From: Gordionus sp. m RMFG-2023
Taxonomy: Eukaryota > Nematomorpha > Gordioida > Chordodea > Parachordodidae
Reading direction: 5' to 3'
Assembly: GCF_954871325.1 (NCBI RefSeq)
Contig: NC_088775.1
Coordinates: 21,243,561-21,307,560, forward strand
DNA: 64,000 nucleotides
Shown here: positions 1-10,829 of the stretch, piece after piece
Position numbering within the stretch: the stretch's first letter is position 1
Layout: every line of letters starts with the position of its first letter
Program-made: the position numbers and the translations under genes
Notes under the pieces: model-generated
What the model saw: the letters and a program-made list of their open reading frames with translations, nothing else
The model's database searches: none
Told to the model about the DNA's origin: nothing

Positions 1-575
1 AAAATTTAATGCAATTGGTTTTTATATACCTTTAAATTATGTTATGTTAAAACAAAAAGGCGATAGATTCTTTGTAAAATTTTTTATTTATATTTAATTA
101 TTTTGCCAGTTGTCAGTACTATTTTAAAAAGATAATTTTTTCTAATGCAAATTCGAACCTGAAGTCGAATCCAGGTTTAGGTAGAGCTTCCAAACCTGAA
201 CTGCCCCTTTTTTCCCTTAAAATTAAAATTTAAAATTATTTTAAATTTCTATGGAATTTTGATTTTTAAAAGTAATATTTATGGAAAACAGATATGGAAA
301 AGTGGGTTTGCTATAAGCCAATCAAAATCAGCATTAGCTCTAAATGGTGATAAAATTAACTCGACCTTTTATCATTATTTATGTCATCAACCCTCAAACT
401 CTGACAAAAATCAAGAACTTGCGCTTTCATTAACATCAACTGGCACACAATCTTTTTTCAAAGATAATTGTTACAGCTCCCATACAACTTTGTAAATCTA
501 TCAATTATTTTTAGAAATTTACATTAACATAAATATTTTCTATAATTAATTTTTAGAAAAATAAATAAAAATATA
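1..575. other. No recognised gene
   Basis: AT-rich DNA. A short open frame at 259-495 (78 residues) has no motif I recognise and is probably chance. A small hairpin (AACCTG at 156-161 with CAGGTT at 172-177) encloses GTCGAATC, which resembles a tRNA T-arm, but no other tRNA part is visible. Confidence 0.5.
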
Positions 576-2445
576 TTTAGCTGACGAAACTATCGGCGGC
601 CGGCGCAATTTTCAAAAATAAAAGCGGCATAAATCGGCGCAGTTATAAATTTTTATAACATAAATTTTTTTAATTGCTTAATAATTAAAAAAATATATAT
701 AAATACATTATTCTACAGATATCTCTGCATATTTTTTAATCTTTATTTAAGAGAAAACTCATTATAAATCCAAAATCGATTTCGTAATTTTATAATTATC
801 ATGTATAAAAATTATTTTATTTAAATTTTCGGGACATAATGATGATCTCCTTGAATTCAACGTCAATCCAGTATTGGGTGTGCTAGTCGCCGGAATACAA
901 AGAATTTTTTTAGCGAGCCTGGAAAGATTGGGAAGTTCGCTCTTCTTTTCTCCCCAAAAATTTAGAACATCCATATCTTGTGAATGTCGTTTTCCAAGAA
1001 GAATATGGCATTCTTGTTCTAAGTCACCTAACGTGGAATCATAATTTGTATTTGTTGAATGTTTATTTGCCAATTTTGTCATATAACTTGAATTCAATAA
1101 TTCCTCTTGATCCTCAATAGCTATATTTACTACCTGAAAATCATCATTATCAAGTTTAAAATGTTTTATTATAAATTTTGAAGCTGAGAAATTTTGCTCT
1201 ATTATATACTTTGACACAATTGTCAATTTTTGAAATCTTGGATCTAAGAGAGAAGCCAATATCTAGTTATTTTTTTAAATAATAAATAAATTAAATAAAT
1301 GAATATACTTATATATTATTACTTGCAGATTATAAACCGGAAATTGTAACGCAAGTTTTTTTAAAGCATATTTTCCTTAAATGAAATGATTACAGAACTA
1401 TATTTACTATTAAATGTTTTTCAATTTCACTTCTAAAAAGTAACGCGTTTAACATAGTCCCGTTTTGTACTGATAGAAATTCAACAGTTTCTTTATTTTG
1501 AAAGAAATGCCAATAGTTCTTCTACCACATCAGATTCGTAGTTTGATAATTTGAAAAAGTGTTTTCCAATTCTTTACATTAATAAATTCTTATTTAATCC
1601 AGATGGTTTATAGCATAATTAATATACTATGCCAACGTGTTGGGACATTTAATTTTAAGGTTTTCATATACAGAATTATTGTTATTATTATCATTGGAAT
1701 TGCCAATTTGAAAACGGGTATCCGGATATGGACAGTGCTATCAAGATCTATCATGTCTGATTTTAAATCTATTTTGGAATTTTGGTTTGGATATAAAATA
1801 TTTTCTTAAATCTTGCGATTTTGATGAAGTATCTTCTTTAATATTATTATTAAAAGTCAAGTGTTTTAACAAATTTCCTGTGCTAATGTTGATTGAAAAT
1901 GAATTTTATAGCTAGATTATGTTTTGCAAAACATATATTTTAATTTATTAAAGATTTAGCTTAATACGAGAAAATAATATTTAAAAAAAAAGATAATTTA
2001 AAAATGGCTTATTTGAATCATCGTCTACGATAGCCTTTTCTAAGCAATAATTACAGTAAAATTTGTTAGCATTTATGGAAATTGTTTTATTATCTATTTT
2101 TAAGTGTAAGAAACCAAAAAACTTCCACACATATGTTTTTTTATTTTTATTATTTACTTTTAATATATTAAAATTATTTATAGATTTATTAAATGTAGAT
2201 GCATCCATTTTAAAAATATGTAATTATGGTAACTTTTGAATTTTAAATTTTTGATTGACTGAATTCTATAATTACGTCAATATAATTATGATTTAAAAAT
2301 ATGTAGACAATAAGAATTCATCAAAATCCTGTTTGACATTAAAAAAATTACAACAGTGATGTTGACCAATTATTAGAATAAAAAGGTATAAAGTATTAGA
2401 AAAAAATTCTGCGCCGGTCGTGCGCCGCAGTGAAAGTGTTATATG
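576..2445 (-). mobile_element. hAT-1, near full-length hAT DNA transposon relic
   Basis: An autonomous-type hAT transposon, now decayed, read on the minus strand. Its ends are GC-rich against an AT-rich interior: CGGCGGCCGGCGCA near 590-606 on the left, and a related inverted CGGCGCACGACCGGCGCA near 2,411-2,430 on the right. The interior encodes a transposase from BED finger to C-terminal dimerisation region. A second, internally deleted copy of the same family lies at 17,449-18,206 and shares both the coding segment and the terminal GCTGACGAA..ACTATCGG sequence. I could not fix the 8-bp target duplication. Confidence 0.8.
762..2208 (-). pseudogene. hAT transposase, decayed (hAT-1)
   Basis: Cut-and-paste transposase remnant. 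The N-terminal part (1,981-2,208) looks like a BED zinc finger: aromatic YVWKFFGFL, then FYCNYCLEK giving the CxxC pair. Around 1,605-1,650 the minus strand reads NVPTRWHSILIM, matching the conserved TRWNS block. The C-terminal part (762-1,259) is an open 165-residue frame with MASLLDPRFQKL, then DVLNFWGEKK and IPATSTPNTG, the LDPRFK and dimerisation blocks of hAT proteins. The middle is interrupted by stops and frame changes, so it is a pseudogene. The SER-type serine cluster of active relatives is not intact. Confidence 0.8.
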
Positions 2446-2637
2446 AGATTAAGAAATAGCTCCCAACAATCAAACTTAATATTTCTTTTTAGCAACTAAG
2501 TATTACCTAAGCATTTAAAGGAGTTTTGATAATTTATTATGAATGTTAAATGATTTGTTATTCTGACCGATTAGATAGCTTATTTTTATTAATTATACTA
2601 TCACTAAATTAGATTATCATCAACCTTATGGTCCGAA

Positions 2638-2874
2638 ATGAAATCAAGGAATAATATCCTAAAAACGTTATACTTATGGGATTTGACTCTTGATAAAAAC
2701 GGGTGTTATAAATTAATTCAATCGGGGATAAGCGGGGCACTTCAAGCTTTAATTTATAGTGTCGGAAGCTTTAAAATTACTGCTAATCACTTGGAATTTT
2801 CGATGGACCCCAAAGAATTGCATAGGGATATGGTCTTTAGATATATTAATTACAGTATATTATTTAGTATTTAA
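2638..2874 (+). CDS. Unrecognised open frame, possible exon
   Basis: A 78-residue frame, extendable upstream in frame to about 2,611 (RLSSTLWSEMKS). Its base composition is less AT-rich than its surroundings and its protein looks ordered (WDLTLDKNGCYKLIQSGISG, then LEFSMDPKELHRDM). I do not recognise the family. It could be one exon of a host gene, a remnant of an unknown element, or chance. An AG acceptor-like site precedes it at about 2,609; no clear donor is seen after it. Confidence 0.3.
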   Translation: MKSRNNILKTLYLWDLTLDKNGCYKLIQSGISGALQALIYSVGSFKITANHLEFSMDPKELHRDMVFRYINYSILFSI

Positions 2875-2879
2875 ATACT

Positions 2880-3560
2880 TTTATATTTTTAAATATATAT
2901 TATTTCTATTATAATCAATTTTGAACATTATTTAAAACTGTTACTAGAAATTTAGTATTTTTTATTTAAACCATGACTTCTCCCTACCTTATTTAAATTG
3001 TGTTGGTATATGCTGAACGTTAACAGGGTGCCTTACCCAACTGCGAAAACAAAATATTTTATCATAATTCAATTTATAAATAGTACAAATTAATATATGA
3101 TTATGTTCATATGTTATCCATATTTAGTTTTTTAGAATATTTTAATTACATTATTATGGGTCAATTAAAATATATTATAATTAATTTATAAAAACCGGAA
3201 GGAACCGATAATAACCTATGAATTTTTAAACTACAATAAACCAATATTCACTTGAACTGAACTATTATGCTTAGCGGTTCGACATCCTGGACATTACCAA
3301 CGCACTTTAAATGCTTTGACTGATTTGAAATTTGAAATATTAGCCTCACTGGAGGGTGTACTAAAGCGTTTCCTATAGCCAAAAGGGCATATTTTTTATA
3401 TGATCTTGCCTAAATGATTAATATTTAGCATTGTATAGTACTCCTTAATAAATCTTAATAAATTAGGAAATATGACAACATCAGAAATTTTAAATTACTG
3501 ATAAAAATAAAAGTACTTTACGAAAAATAATATATTATATTGAAATAAAATCTCGACGGT
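2880..3560. other. No recognised gene
   Basis: AT-rich stretch with no coding signal or clear repeat structure. Confidence 0.5.
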
Positions 3561-3564
3561 GTTA

Positions 3565-4250
3565 ATCAATACATTTCTCCCTCTGTATCAATTCTACATT
3601 TTTTATTATGCATCTATCACATCTCACTAACAAATAATCCATCGCACTTTTAGGACTACCCGATTTGTAACTCACCACCTTCTCTGCTTTCCTTAAACAT
3701 TGTATTACAAACAATCATAGACTGTCCCACATGTATCCTTCTCTTCGTTACTTCTACATACCTGAGGAGCATATCCCGAGATAATATTGCATAGCCTTCT
3801 ATTAAAGAAATATTGATTATCATTATCCTGCTATTTAGCCTTTTGGCTTCTATTACTTTATCCATCCATTTCTCTGCAACAAATACGTCAATACCGGCTT
3901 TACTTTCATTACCTCATTGTCAGAATCATAACTGGTTTCTCTATCAGGTTTCTGATTATATTTTACCTTAAGCAAGATAAGAAGGTCCATGGGGTTTGGA
4001 CTGTACCTTAGTTTTAATCATAAGGGATTTAGAGCGGGATTTTTTTCAATCGGATGCCATTCCTGACATATACCCCTACCTCTTTAGATAACTTTTGCAC
4101 CCCGCCGAAGACGGTGATCATATTCTAAACTCATACCACAGGGAACGTTTTAAACCTCCATTAATTGCCAGAAGACGTTGTCACTCCCCCACCACGTTGA
4201 GACCGAAGGTAGGATTTTGGGGGAGATTAATTTGATCATATTAGATAATC
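3565..4250 (-). mobile_element. LINE relic, endonuclease region
   Basis: Minus-strand remnant of a non-LTR retrotransposon. It reads EKWMDKVIEAKRLNSRIMII, then SMIVCNTMFKESREGGELQ, then a continuation resembling SAMDYLLVR: the pattern of the apurinic-type endonuclease (EEP) domain of RTE-like LINEs (..VCNTxFKK..L.T..SG...QIDYILVRR). The segment between the first two blocks is short compared with the family, so an internal deletion is likely. GC content is higher than in neighbouring DNA, as in the second relic at 6.7-8.25 kb. Confidence 0.65.
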
Positions 4251-5425
4251 GAGCAAATTTAAGAGAATATTTTGTCAAATTAATGTTATAGCCCCCTCCC
4301 CCTATAAATTTTTTAGCAATTCACCAAGTCACCTTACCTTCAGTTCTTTATTTCTTTGCAAATGGTTTAGAATATATTATTTAAGAAAATGTTTGCGAGA
4401 CAAGTGTGTTTTTGCAAAAATTATTACTACATATCGGGTTTTAAAATTAAAAGCAGTCAAACCGAAAATTATTACTACATATCGGGTTTTAAAATTAAAA
4501 GCAGTCAAACCGAGAAAGGACAATGATAAAATGTATTGTTATAAACAATGTTAAGAGTATTAATATAAGTCATATTTCCATAGTTTTATATTAAAAAAAT
4601 GCTTTCAGGTAAGCGTTTTTCTCGGTTTTCAAGCTAATAAAGCCATATAGACTATAAACGTAGCATTAGATAATGAATATTTAACCATCTATAATTAGTT
4701 TGAAGATATTGTAAACATGATTCTCCACTATAAAATGCTTTTATTTTATTTAAAATTATGTATAATGTCGTATTCAGAAAATATGAAGATTTTGTATCTC
4801 TCAATTTTTTTACAAGGGCAAATAAAAAAAATTTTTTTACCGGAAATTATTTCAGCATGTGTAGAATACCTACCTATTAATTTCAAATTAATTTTGCCAT
4901 CAACTTTTGAACTATTAATTTTTTATATAAATTAAAAATACTCTCATGGTGAATTAATACCTTATACATGCTTGCAATCTATAAAATCAGATTTTTCAAC
5001 TTTGAAAATCGCTCTCTTAGTTGATTTAAAATTGAGAGATTTCGAATCCTCACGTCATAATTTCAGATCAGTCGTTATTCCTGAAAAACTTATAACGCAA
5101 CTTCAATTAACCCCAGTTTAAGTCAAATTTTTAAAATCATGGGTAACTCATGTTTTTTAAAATATGAAATACTTCATTTTCTCGAAATCTTATTGCAGTT
5201 TGTAAGTGTATACACTGTGAATTTCAGACTATTTAACCATTAAATTTTATGTATTTTTTAATTCATATGAAAAATTAAGAATAGTTTAAAAGTTTATGCA
5301 AAATTTTCTGAAATTCACGAGGTAGGTGGTCTTTATATACTGGAATATGATTACAGTATAATTGAGTTCAAATATATGATTTTAGTTTAAAAATTTGCTA
5401 AACCACAACGACATAATATTCAAAA
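4250..5425. other. No recognised gene; contains a short tandem duplication
   Basis: AT-rich DNA. A 72-residue frame at 4,717-4,935 is hydrophobic and low in complexity and is not supported as a gene. The only clear structure is the duplication at 4,418-4,513. Confidence 0.5.
4418..4513. repeat. 48-bp tandem duplication, two copies
   Basis: The unit beginning AAAATTATTACTACATATCG and ending GCAGTCAAACCG occurs twice in a row with no visible difference, so the duplication is recent. Confidence 0.85.
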
Positions 5426-5500
5426 AATCAGGGATGCACCGATATTTTATATCAAAATCGAGCCGATATTGACGGTATCTATCAGTATTGGCGATATTAA
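5426..5500. repeat. hAT-type terminal sequence
   Basis: CAGGGATGCACCGATAT followed by repeated CGATATTG-like steps resembles a common hAT transposon end (CAGGGATGCACCGATA). No matching inverted end is clear nearby, so this is a single-end remnant. Confidence 0.4.
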
Positions 5501-5818
5501 AATTTAACCTACTAATGGTTGTTACTCAAAATAATTATAATAACCTTCATAAATTTAAGAGAAAAAAACATAATTTCTTTTATTTTAATTTTATGAATTT
5601 CCATAAATCAATTATGAATAATAAATAAATATAGATACTATTAATGTTTTTAAATGTATACATCCTAATTCCAGCGACATAACTGGTTTAAAAAAAATGA
5701 AAAATTTTTTTCATGATTTTTTCAATTTTTTAAATAAAACTCTTCATGTTCTATAATTGTTTAATATGGAAATAAGAAATATTTATAATGTATTTAATTT
5801 TAAAAAGAAAATAGTTTT

Positions 5819-6091
5819 TTGACGATCCGTGTAGATATCGGGGATGACAATAGAGCTTTATTATATATAAACACCGAACCTATTGAAGAACAGATTACTC
5901 TTTACGCATGCGATGCTGGATGCTTAGATCCTCTTGTTATTATTAAGTTTTATCTAAATTATACTTTTACTTTATACAACCAACAATTGACGGCATTATA
6001 TAGTACAGTGTCCTCTACCACCCCTCCTCTCCCCGCCAATCCTGAGACCCCGTTTAGATTATTCTATGATGTACGCATTTATCTTCTCTGA
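5819..6091 (+). CDS. Unrecognised open frame, possible exon
   Basis: A 90-residue frame with no ATG at its start (begins TTG). It has less biased composition than its flanks, including a proline-rich stretch (TTPPLPANPETPFRLF). No family recognised. It might be a host exon (an AG site precedes the GATATCGGGGATG segment) or chance. Confidence 0.22.
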   Translation: MTIRVDIGDDNRALLYINTEPIEEQITLYACDAGCLDPLVIIKFYLNYTFTLYNQQLTALYSTVSSTTPPLPANPETPFRLFYDVRIYLL

Positions 6092-6329
6092 GGCGAGGCA
6101 TCATTTGAACTTCATTTTAATCGATATCATTAATAAAATTACAGCCTAACGGGCATGTGCTATCCTTCCTCCATCCGGAAAAATTGCAAATAATTAAAGT
6201 TTATATAAAAAATTTATCAATTAATAGTTAACATTTTTTGAATGAAAGTTATTATTTATATCACATTTTACTATATTTCGCTTATAAATTTGAATTGCTA
6301 AATTTAGTTATTTTATATACTGCATTGTA

Positions 6330-6534
6330 GAGGTCGACATGGCCGTCCCGGGCCAAATGATTTGGCCTAGCTGCAACATGTGAAAAATATTTTTACAGGA
6401 CCGAGTTGGCAAATTTTTTTAGAGCTTGAAATTAGGAAATTTGTGTTTTACCTTCATAAAAATTATTATTACGGGACGGGCCAGAAGCCCTGGTCAAAAC
6501 TTTTCACTGTTTGGTCTGACCTCTACTATGTTAA
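6330..6534. mobile_element. Short hAT-like MITE
   Basis: About 200 bp bounded by TAGAGGTCGACATGG on the left and the inverse-related GGTCTGACCTCTA on the right, with internal inverted GC-rich blocks (GTCCCGGGCC and ACGGGACGGGCC). No coding capacity. Flanking octamers CTGCATTG and CTATGTTA are at best a decayed 8-bp target duplication. Confidence 0.6.
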
Positions 6535-6730
6535 TCCTGAAATTATTTTTCTTTATAAAAAATTCATATAAAGATTATTTTATTGTTTAAATTTAAGATG
6601 TTTCAATCTGACCTTATTTAAATTAATTTGAAATTTAATGTTATAATATCAAGATTATTCATTCTGTTCAAATAAAAAGATTTATTTTATTATATAAATC
6701 GTGTTCATCGTTTATTGGCGGTTTCTAGGT
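6535..6730. other. No recognised gene
   Basis: AT-rich spacer between the MITE and the LINE relic. Confidence 0.5.
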
Positions 6731-8247
6731 TTACCCGGGAAGACCAATTTCCCCTCTAATCCCTTTTCTTCGTTTTTTACCATCATGGGCGTCGATATTT
6801 GTAAGACCAATTGTTTCCATGTCGCCCGTTATCACTTTCATCTACGTCTTCGTTCTTCGTTGGTCTTTCTCTAGTTGTTGATCCCATTACTTCCAACGAA
6901 GTGCATCTCTTAACTCAATCATCTTGCGTCTTTCGTTTAAAGTGCTCAAATCACAGGTCTATTTCTTCTTATCATATGCCAATTCTTTCCCGCAATTCAT
7001 TGCTTGTTTTTATCTCTCGCATAAATACCTCACACATCCATCTGACCATTATAATCTCGTTCTTTCCGATTTAGCTATACGTCGCTTTCATTACCCACAT
7101 TTTGCCACCGTAGACTATACAGATTCTCACGCAGCTTACATCTTTTACATTCAGCTTCAGAGATACGTTCTTAACTGCTAAAATAGACGATATATCTCGA
7201 AACTTCGTCCAAGCATATCTTATGCTTAGAATAACAGAAGATTCAAGCCTCCCGCGTTCAGCGTGTCTTCCAAATAAAAAATCTTTCCTACTTTTTCACA
7301 CTCCATAACCGCTTTCCTAACTTCTTCCTTCCAGAACCTACAAGTAGAACCTTCAACTTTATCACATCGCACATTTTTATCCCACTCATCTTATTCGTTT
7401 AATAATTTTCCCATAAAATTCTTCCTCATCTCCTCTCTTTGTTTTCAACAACAACATTTTCAACTGCATTCCTCATACATTTAACTACCTTTATATCCTG
7501 TCTCTCTTTCATCAATCCAGATCATATTTTTCTTTCCATCCTCAGTTTCCAGCTCATAAGCGAATTAACGCCTTTTTAATTCCTATCTCTTCTCAACCAT
7601 TCTCTTGGCATCCCTTTTTGCCACTTTGTACGCCTCCTTATCGCCCTCCGTCTTTGCGCCATATCCGAATTCCAGCACCAGGCCTCCTTCTGTTTTGTAG
7701 GTGTTTTTTTTGCCCAACTGCAAACCTCTTTCGTGGTTTTCAGCCATGTCTATTGCTTCCCACTTTTTTCACATCAGATGCATCGGTATAGTTTGTCTCG
7801 GCTAAGATTCTTATAAATTCACTTATAGTTCTTTTCTCTTCTAGATTCCAAACTTTAAGCCTTGACACATATCTTCTTTGTTAATAAGCGATGTTTTGTG
7901 ACACTCCCCTCCTGCTAATACATTCTCATTTTCTTCTTACTATTAAATATTCCAATGTAGTTTTTGCATCACTGGACTTATTAGTCACCAATTTCTTTTT
8001 ATCTTTCTTGAAGAGTGTGTCACATACCACCATCTTCATGGCATCACCAAAATTTAATATCCTATATCCTTCAACGTTTAATACAGCTTCCATGTTCTTC
8101 ATATTCTTCAGCATGTTCTCCAATATATCCATTTAAGTCGCCGCCGATCATAATCGCCTCCGCATTTGACAGACCTGATATCATTTCTATCAGTCGATCT
8201 CAAAATATATCTTTCTCTTCATCCGCAAATTTTTTTATAATAATTTC
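6730..8247 (-). mobile_element. RTE-like LINE relic (endonuclease and RT C-terminus)
   Basis: Minus-strand LINE remnant, much richer in GC than its surroundings. From 8,240 downwards it reads DEEKDIF..DRLIEMISGLSN, IMIGGDLNGYIGE, then 8,132-7,926 GYRILNFGDAMKMVVCDTLF and TTLEYLIVRRK: the EEP endonuclease in order, including the catalytic-type GGDLNG block. Next comes RRYVSRLKVWNLEEKRTISE, the linker before RT. Around 7,260-7,150 it reads GKIFYLEDTLNAGG and YAWTKFRDISSIL, matching the region just after the RT catalytic domain; about 6,930-6,780 carries the C-terminal DQRRTKTWMKVI..DMETIGL block. The RT core itself is missing, and several stops and frame changes are present. LTR element A is inserted next to its 5' side. 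Confidence 0.8.
8243..8247. repeat. Target site duplication ATTTC, left copy (element A)
   Basis: ATTTC directly precedes the left LTR of element A and recurs at 17,449-17,453 directly after the right LTR. A 5-bp duplication is usual for Ty3/gypsy integrases. Confidence 0.75.
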
Positions 8248-8369
8248 TGTAAAAAAAAAGTTCGGCAGTACTTATGTGCGACAGAGCTTACTATAACTTG
8301 TGAAAATCTCACAAAAAACGGGCATATTGTGAAAATCGCTTATTGATAGGAAACTTTGGTAATCCCCTT

Positions 8370-8732
8370 TTAATATTCAACCGCCTCACTTAAGAGGACT
8401 TAGGTATTTTTTTTATATATTCAACTGCCTCACTTAAGAGGACCTAGGTATTCTTTTTTTTTAATTCAACTGCTCACTTAAGAGGACTTAGGTATCCCCC
8501 TTTTTTTTATATTCAACTGCCTCAATTAAGAGGACTTAGGTATCCTTTTTTTTAATATTCAACTGCCTCACTTAAGAGGACTTAGGTATCCTTTTTTTTT
8601 ATATATATTCAACTGCCTCATTTAAGAGGACTTAGGTATCCTTTTTTTTATATTCAACTGCCTCACTTAAGAGGACTTAGGTATTCCTTTTTTTTTATAT
8701 ATTCAACTGCCTCACTTATGAGGACTTAGGTA
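8370..8732 (-). repeat. Minisatellite inside the LTR, 8 units
   Basis: Eight units of roughly 40-48 bp, each with the core TTCAACTGCCTCACTTAAGA then GGACTTAGGTAT, separated by T-rich tracts of variable length. Each core holds a short dyad (CCTC..GAGG around CTTAAG) and a near direct repeat CTTAAGAGG/CTTAGG. The same array, also eight units, occurs in the partner LTR at 16,705-17,042. Confidence 0.9.
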
Positions 8733-8924
8733 AAACGACACAAAATTTAAAGACTAAATAATTTATTTATTAATAATAATTTTCTTACAACTATTTTCAA
8801 ATACAAATTAGTATAGATCGGGCAAAAAGAAATATAAAAATTTCCAATTTTTTTTAAAGCACAATAATATATTAAAATATAAAATAAAAATACGCGTGTA
8901 TATTGCTTTTTCTTTTTTCTTGTC

Positions 8925-8932
8925 TTTATATA
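8925..8932 (-). promoter_or_regulatory. TATA box in 3' LTR
   Basis: TATATAAA on the minus strand, about 205 bp from the LTR start, followed by a purine-rich run. The same site is at 17,236-17,243 in the 5' LTR and 15,507-15,514 in the partial copy. This is where a Pol II start for the element would be expected. Confidence 0.55.
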
Positions 8933-9136
8933 CCGGTATTATTATTATTGTTTGTTTTTTTTAAATTTATTTTGTTTGGTTTTTTTATATTTTTGAAATA
9001 TACGAAAAAAAATAAGCATTTATTATTAATATTTCCTTTTTACTCATATAACAACCAATATCATTACTTATCTCCGGAGTAGTCACAATTTTTAAAAAAA
9101 ATATCATTTCATCAATTTTATTCACACTTACAACAG

Positions 9137-9152
9137 CTCCACCCTCTTTAAA
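9137..9152 (-). promoter_or_regulatory. Polypurine tract of element A
   Basis: Minus strand AAAGAGGGTGGAGC directly before the 3' LTR start TGTTG. This is the usual place and composition of the plus-strand primer of LTR retrotransposons. Element B has the similar AAATGGGTGGCA before its 3' LTR. Confidence 0.75.
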
Positions 9153-9741
9153 ATCCCAAATCATCGTCGGGCTCATCCAATAAATCCCGCAATTCCTCAT
9201 CTGAAAACACCAAATCCAGCCATTCCTCCAATTCCTCACCTATGGATAGTGGGGGCGTCGATTCCCCGGTTCCCTCAATATTGTTAGCGTTTGAATCCAG
9301 GATCTCTTCACGTCCCACGGGCGTATCATTATTCCAATTGTTCTCCCCTAGGCTAGCTCCCTCCCCTTCCGTAGTCGCTGAAAGATCGACTAGAGGCCAT
9401 CGGCCGGCTTCCCTTGGTATTGAAGTGGATGATGGAGATGTGGATCTTCCATCGTAATAAACGGATCTCACTTCCGCCACTGGTCGGACTGCCGAGACAA
9501 ACCTTATGGGCGATCTTTCCCTGGATCGATTATTTGTCATAGGGTTCTCCCATCGGAGAGGACATCGGCTCCGTACATGTCCCCGCGCGCGGCATTGGAA
9601 ACAGACCCTATTGTCATAACCACTGGGTGACATCGGTTGAAAGGGGACCCTGGGTATTGGGAGCTCGTTCCTCGCTCTTCTTGGAATAATACTAAGTCTC
9701 ACCTCGATCCCACCAAAAAACCAAGATTTATGCATGGCCAT
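9148..9741 (-). CDS. Extra 3' frame of element A: zinc-knuckle protein with acidic tail
   Basis: An open frame of 197 residues between integrase and the 3' LTR; its stop lies at the polypurine tract, so it clearly belongs to the element. Residues 21-46 are arginine/proline-rich. A single CCHC knuckle follows (CFQCRARGHVRSRC; C47, C50, H55, C60), then an RS-rich basic segment (residues 68-107) and a strongly acidic C-terminus (166-197, EELEEWLDLVFSDEELRD then DEPDDDLGF). No signal peptide or membrane helix is seen, so it is not an envelope. Nucleic-acid binding is inferred from the knuckle; the acidic tail could act in protein contacts. Base composition is notably GC-richer than the flanking spacer. 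I know no standard Ty3/gypsy gene with this layout. Confidence 0.65.
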   Translation of the reverse strand: MAMHKSWFFGGIEVRLSIIPRRARNELPIPRVPFQPMSPSGYDNRVCFQCRARGHVRSRCPLRWENPMTNNRSRERSPIRFVSAVRPVAEVRSVYYDGRSTSPSSTSIPREAGRWPLVDLSATTEGEGASLGENNWNNDTPVGREEILDSNANNIEGTGESTPPLSIGEELEEWLDLVFSDEELRDLLDEPDDDLGF

Positions 9742-9744
9742 TCA

Positions 9745-10800
9745 GCAGACTGATTACTTTGTCAAAAGTTTAATTAAAAAGAATTTTTTTTTTTAAAATC
9801 TAATATGTTTAACAAAATATCTCCTTCTTTTTTTATTACAAAAATTTTCTTTTCTTTTTTTTTTTTTAAATAAATTCTTCTGAAAGTTTTTTTTTTTTTA
9901 CGTTTAATAACCCAAAAATTTCTTTAAATGAAACTTAAAAGATTTTCTAACTTTTATACATTTTTTTTTTTTCGAATTTCATTCAACTCATCTACTCGAT
10001 TTTTTTTTTATTACTTGGCAATGACATTGCCAATTGCATATTTTCCCCAAATCTTCGATATACTGTGGATGATTTTAATTTACGATCAAAACATACATGA
10101 CATCTTCTTGATTTTATTACTTGGCCATGACATTCCCAAATTGCATATTCTTCCCAAATCTTTGACATACTACGAATAATTTTAATTTACGATCTGAACG
10201 ATATAACATTTCCAATTTTTAATTACTCTACAATTTTCTTTTATTTCAAACGTAATTAATCAACTTTAGCAATTTATACTTTCTCCGTTATGTTTATCAT
10301 TTTTTTTTTCTTTTGTGTTTTTTTTTATTTCTTTACATATTTCGATTCCCCAATTTTAATTTTTCCACCTGCTCCCATAACTCCTTTCGACGAACTAATT
10401 TGTAAATTGGTCCCTATTTTCTCTCCCAATACATCATAACCGGCGTTATCTCTACCCTCTCGTATAACGAGCGTTATATTAAAATATAATTTCCCTCTCA
10501 TATATTGAGCACAATATTATCGTAGTTCTTTTAAACGATACATCAGGCGTTATATTAAGATAATCGCATCCGCGGATATATATATATATTAAGTATCCCT
10601 ATGTTATTTATTTTGGGTGCTATATCATGATACATATTCTCCAAAACTATAAGAGTTTTTTTTTTTTAAAAGAAATTATTTCGTTTCCAATAAATCTTGA
10701 TACTTCCTTTTGTTAACTTGGGATATTGGGGGGGGGGAACGTTTCGTTTCATTAAACCACGTATATATATTTTTTTTATTTTGGATAATATACTTCTCCT
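9745..10800. other. AT-rich spacer of element A
   Basis: No coding signal. Contains long T tracts and an imperfect direct repeat (TTACTTGGCAATGACATTGC-like at about 10,012 and TTACTTGGCCATGACATTCC-like at about 10,119, each followed by CAAATTGCATAT/CAATTGCATAT), and a G9 run at 10,728. It separates integrase from the extra 3' frame. Confidence 0.6.
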
Positions 10801-10829
10801 ACTCATACTCCCGAGCGTAATCTCCCCGG

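Larger units (their letters stand above)
8248..9136 (-). repeat. Element A 3' LTR
   Basis: 889 bp, matching 16,545-17,448 almost throughout. On the plus strand it runs from TGTAAAAAAAAAGTTCGGC to CACTTACAACA, giving TGT..ACA ends. It contains an eight-unit minisatellite on the U5 side and a TATA box on the U3 side. It lacks a stretch of about 33 bp present in the partner near 16,622. Confidence 0.9.

Noticed and set aside
6811-8296. Plus-strand frames of 80-90 residues
   Set aside because: Antisense to the LINE relic, whose minus-strand blocks match known domains.
8370-8732. Regular repeats with spacers that could be taken for a CRISPR array
   Set aside because: Spacers are T-rich length variants, not unique sequences, and the array sits inside both LTRs of a retrotransposon in a eukaryotic genome.
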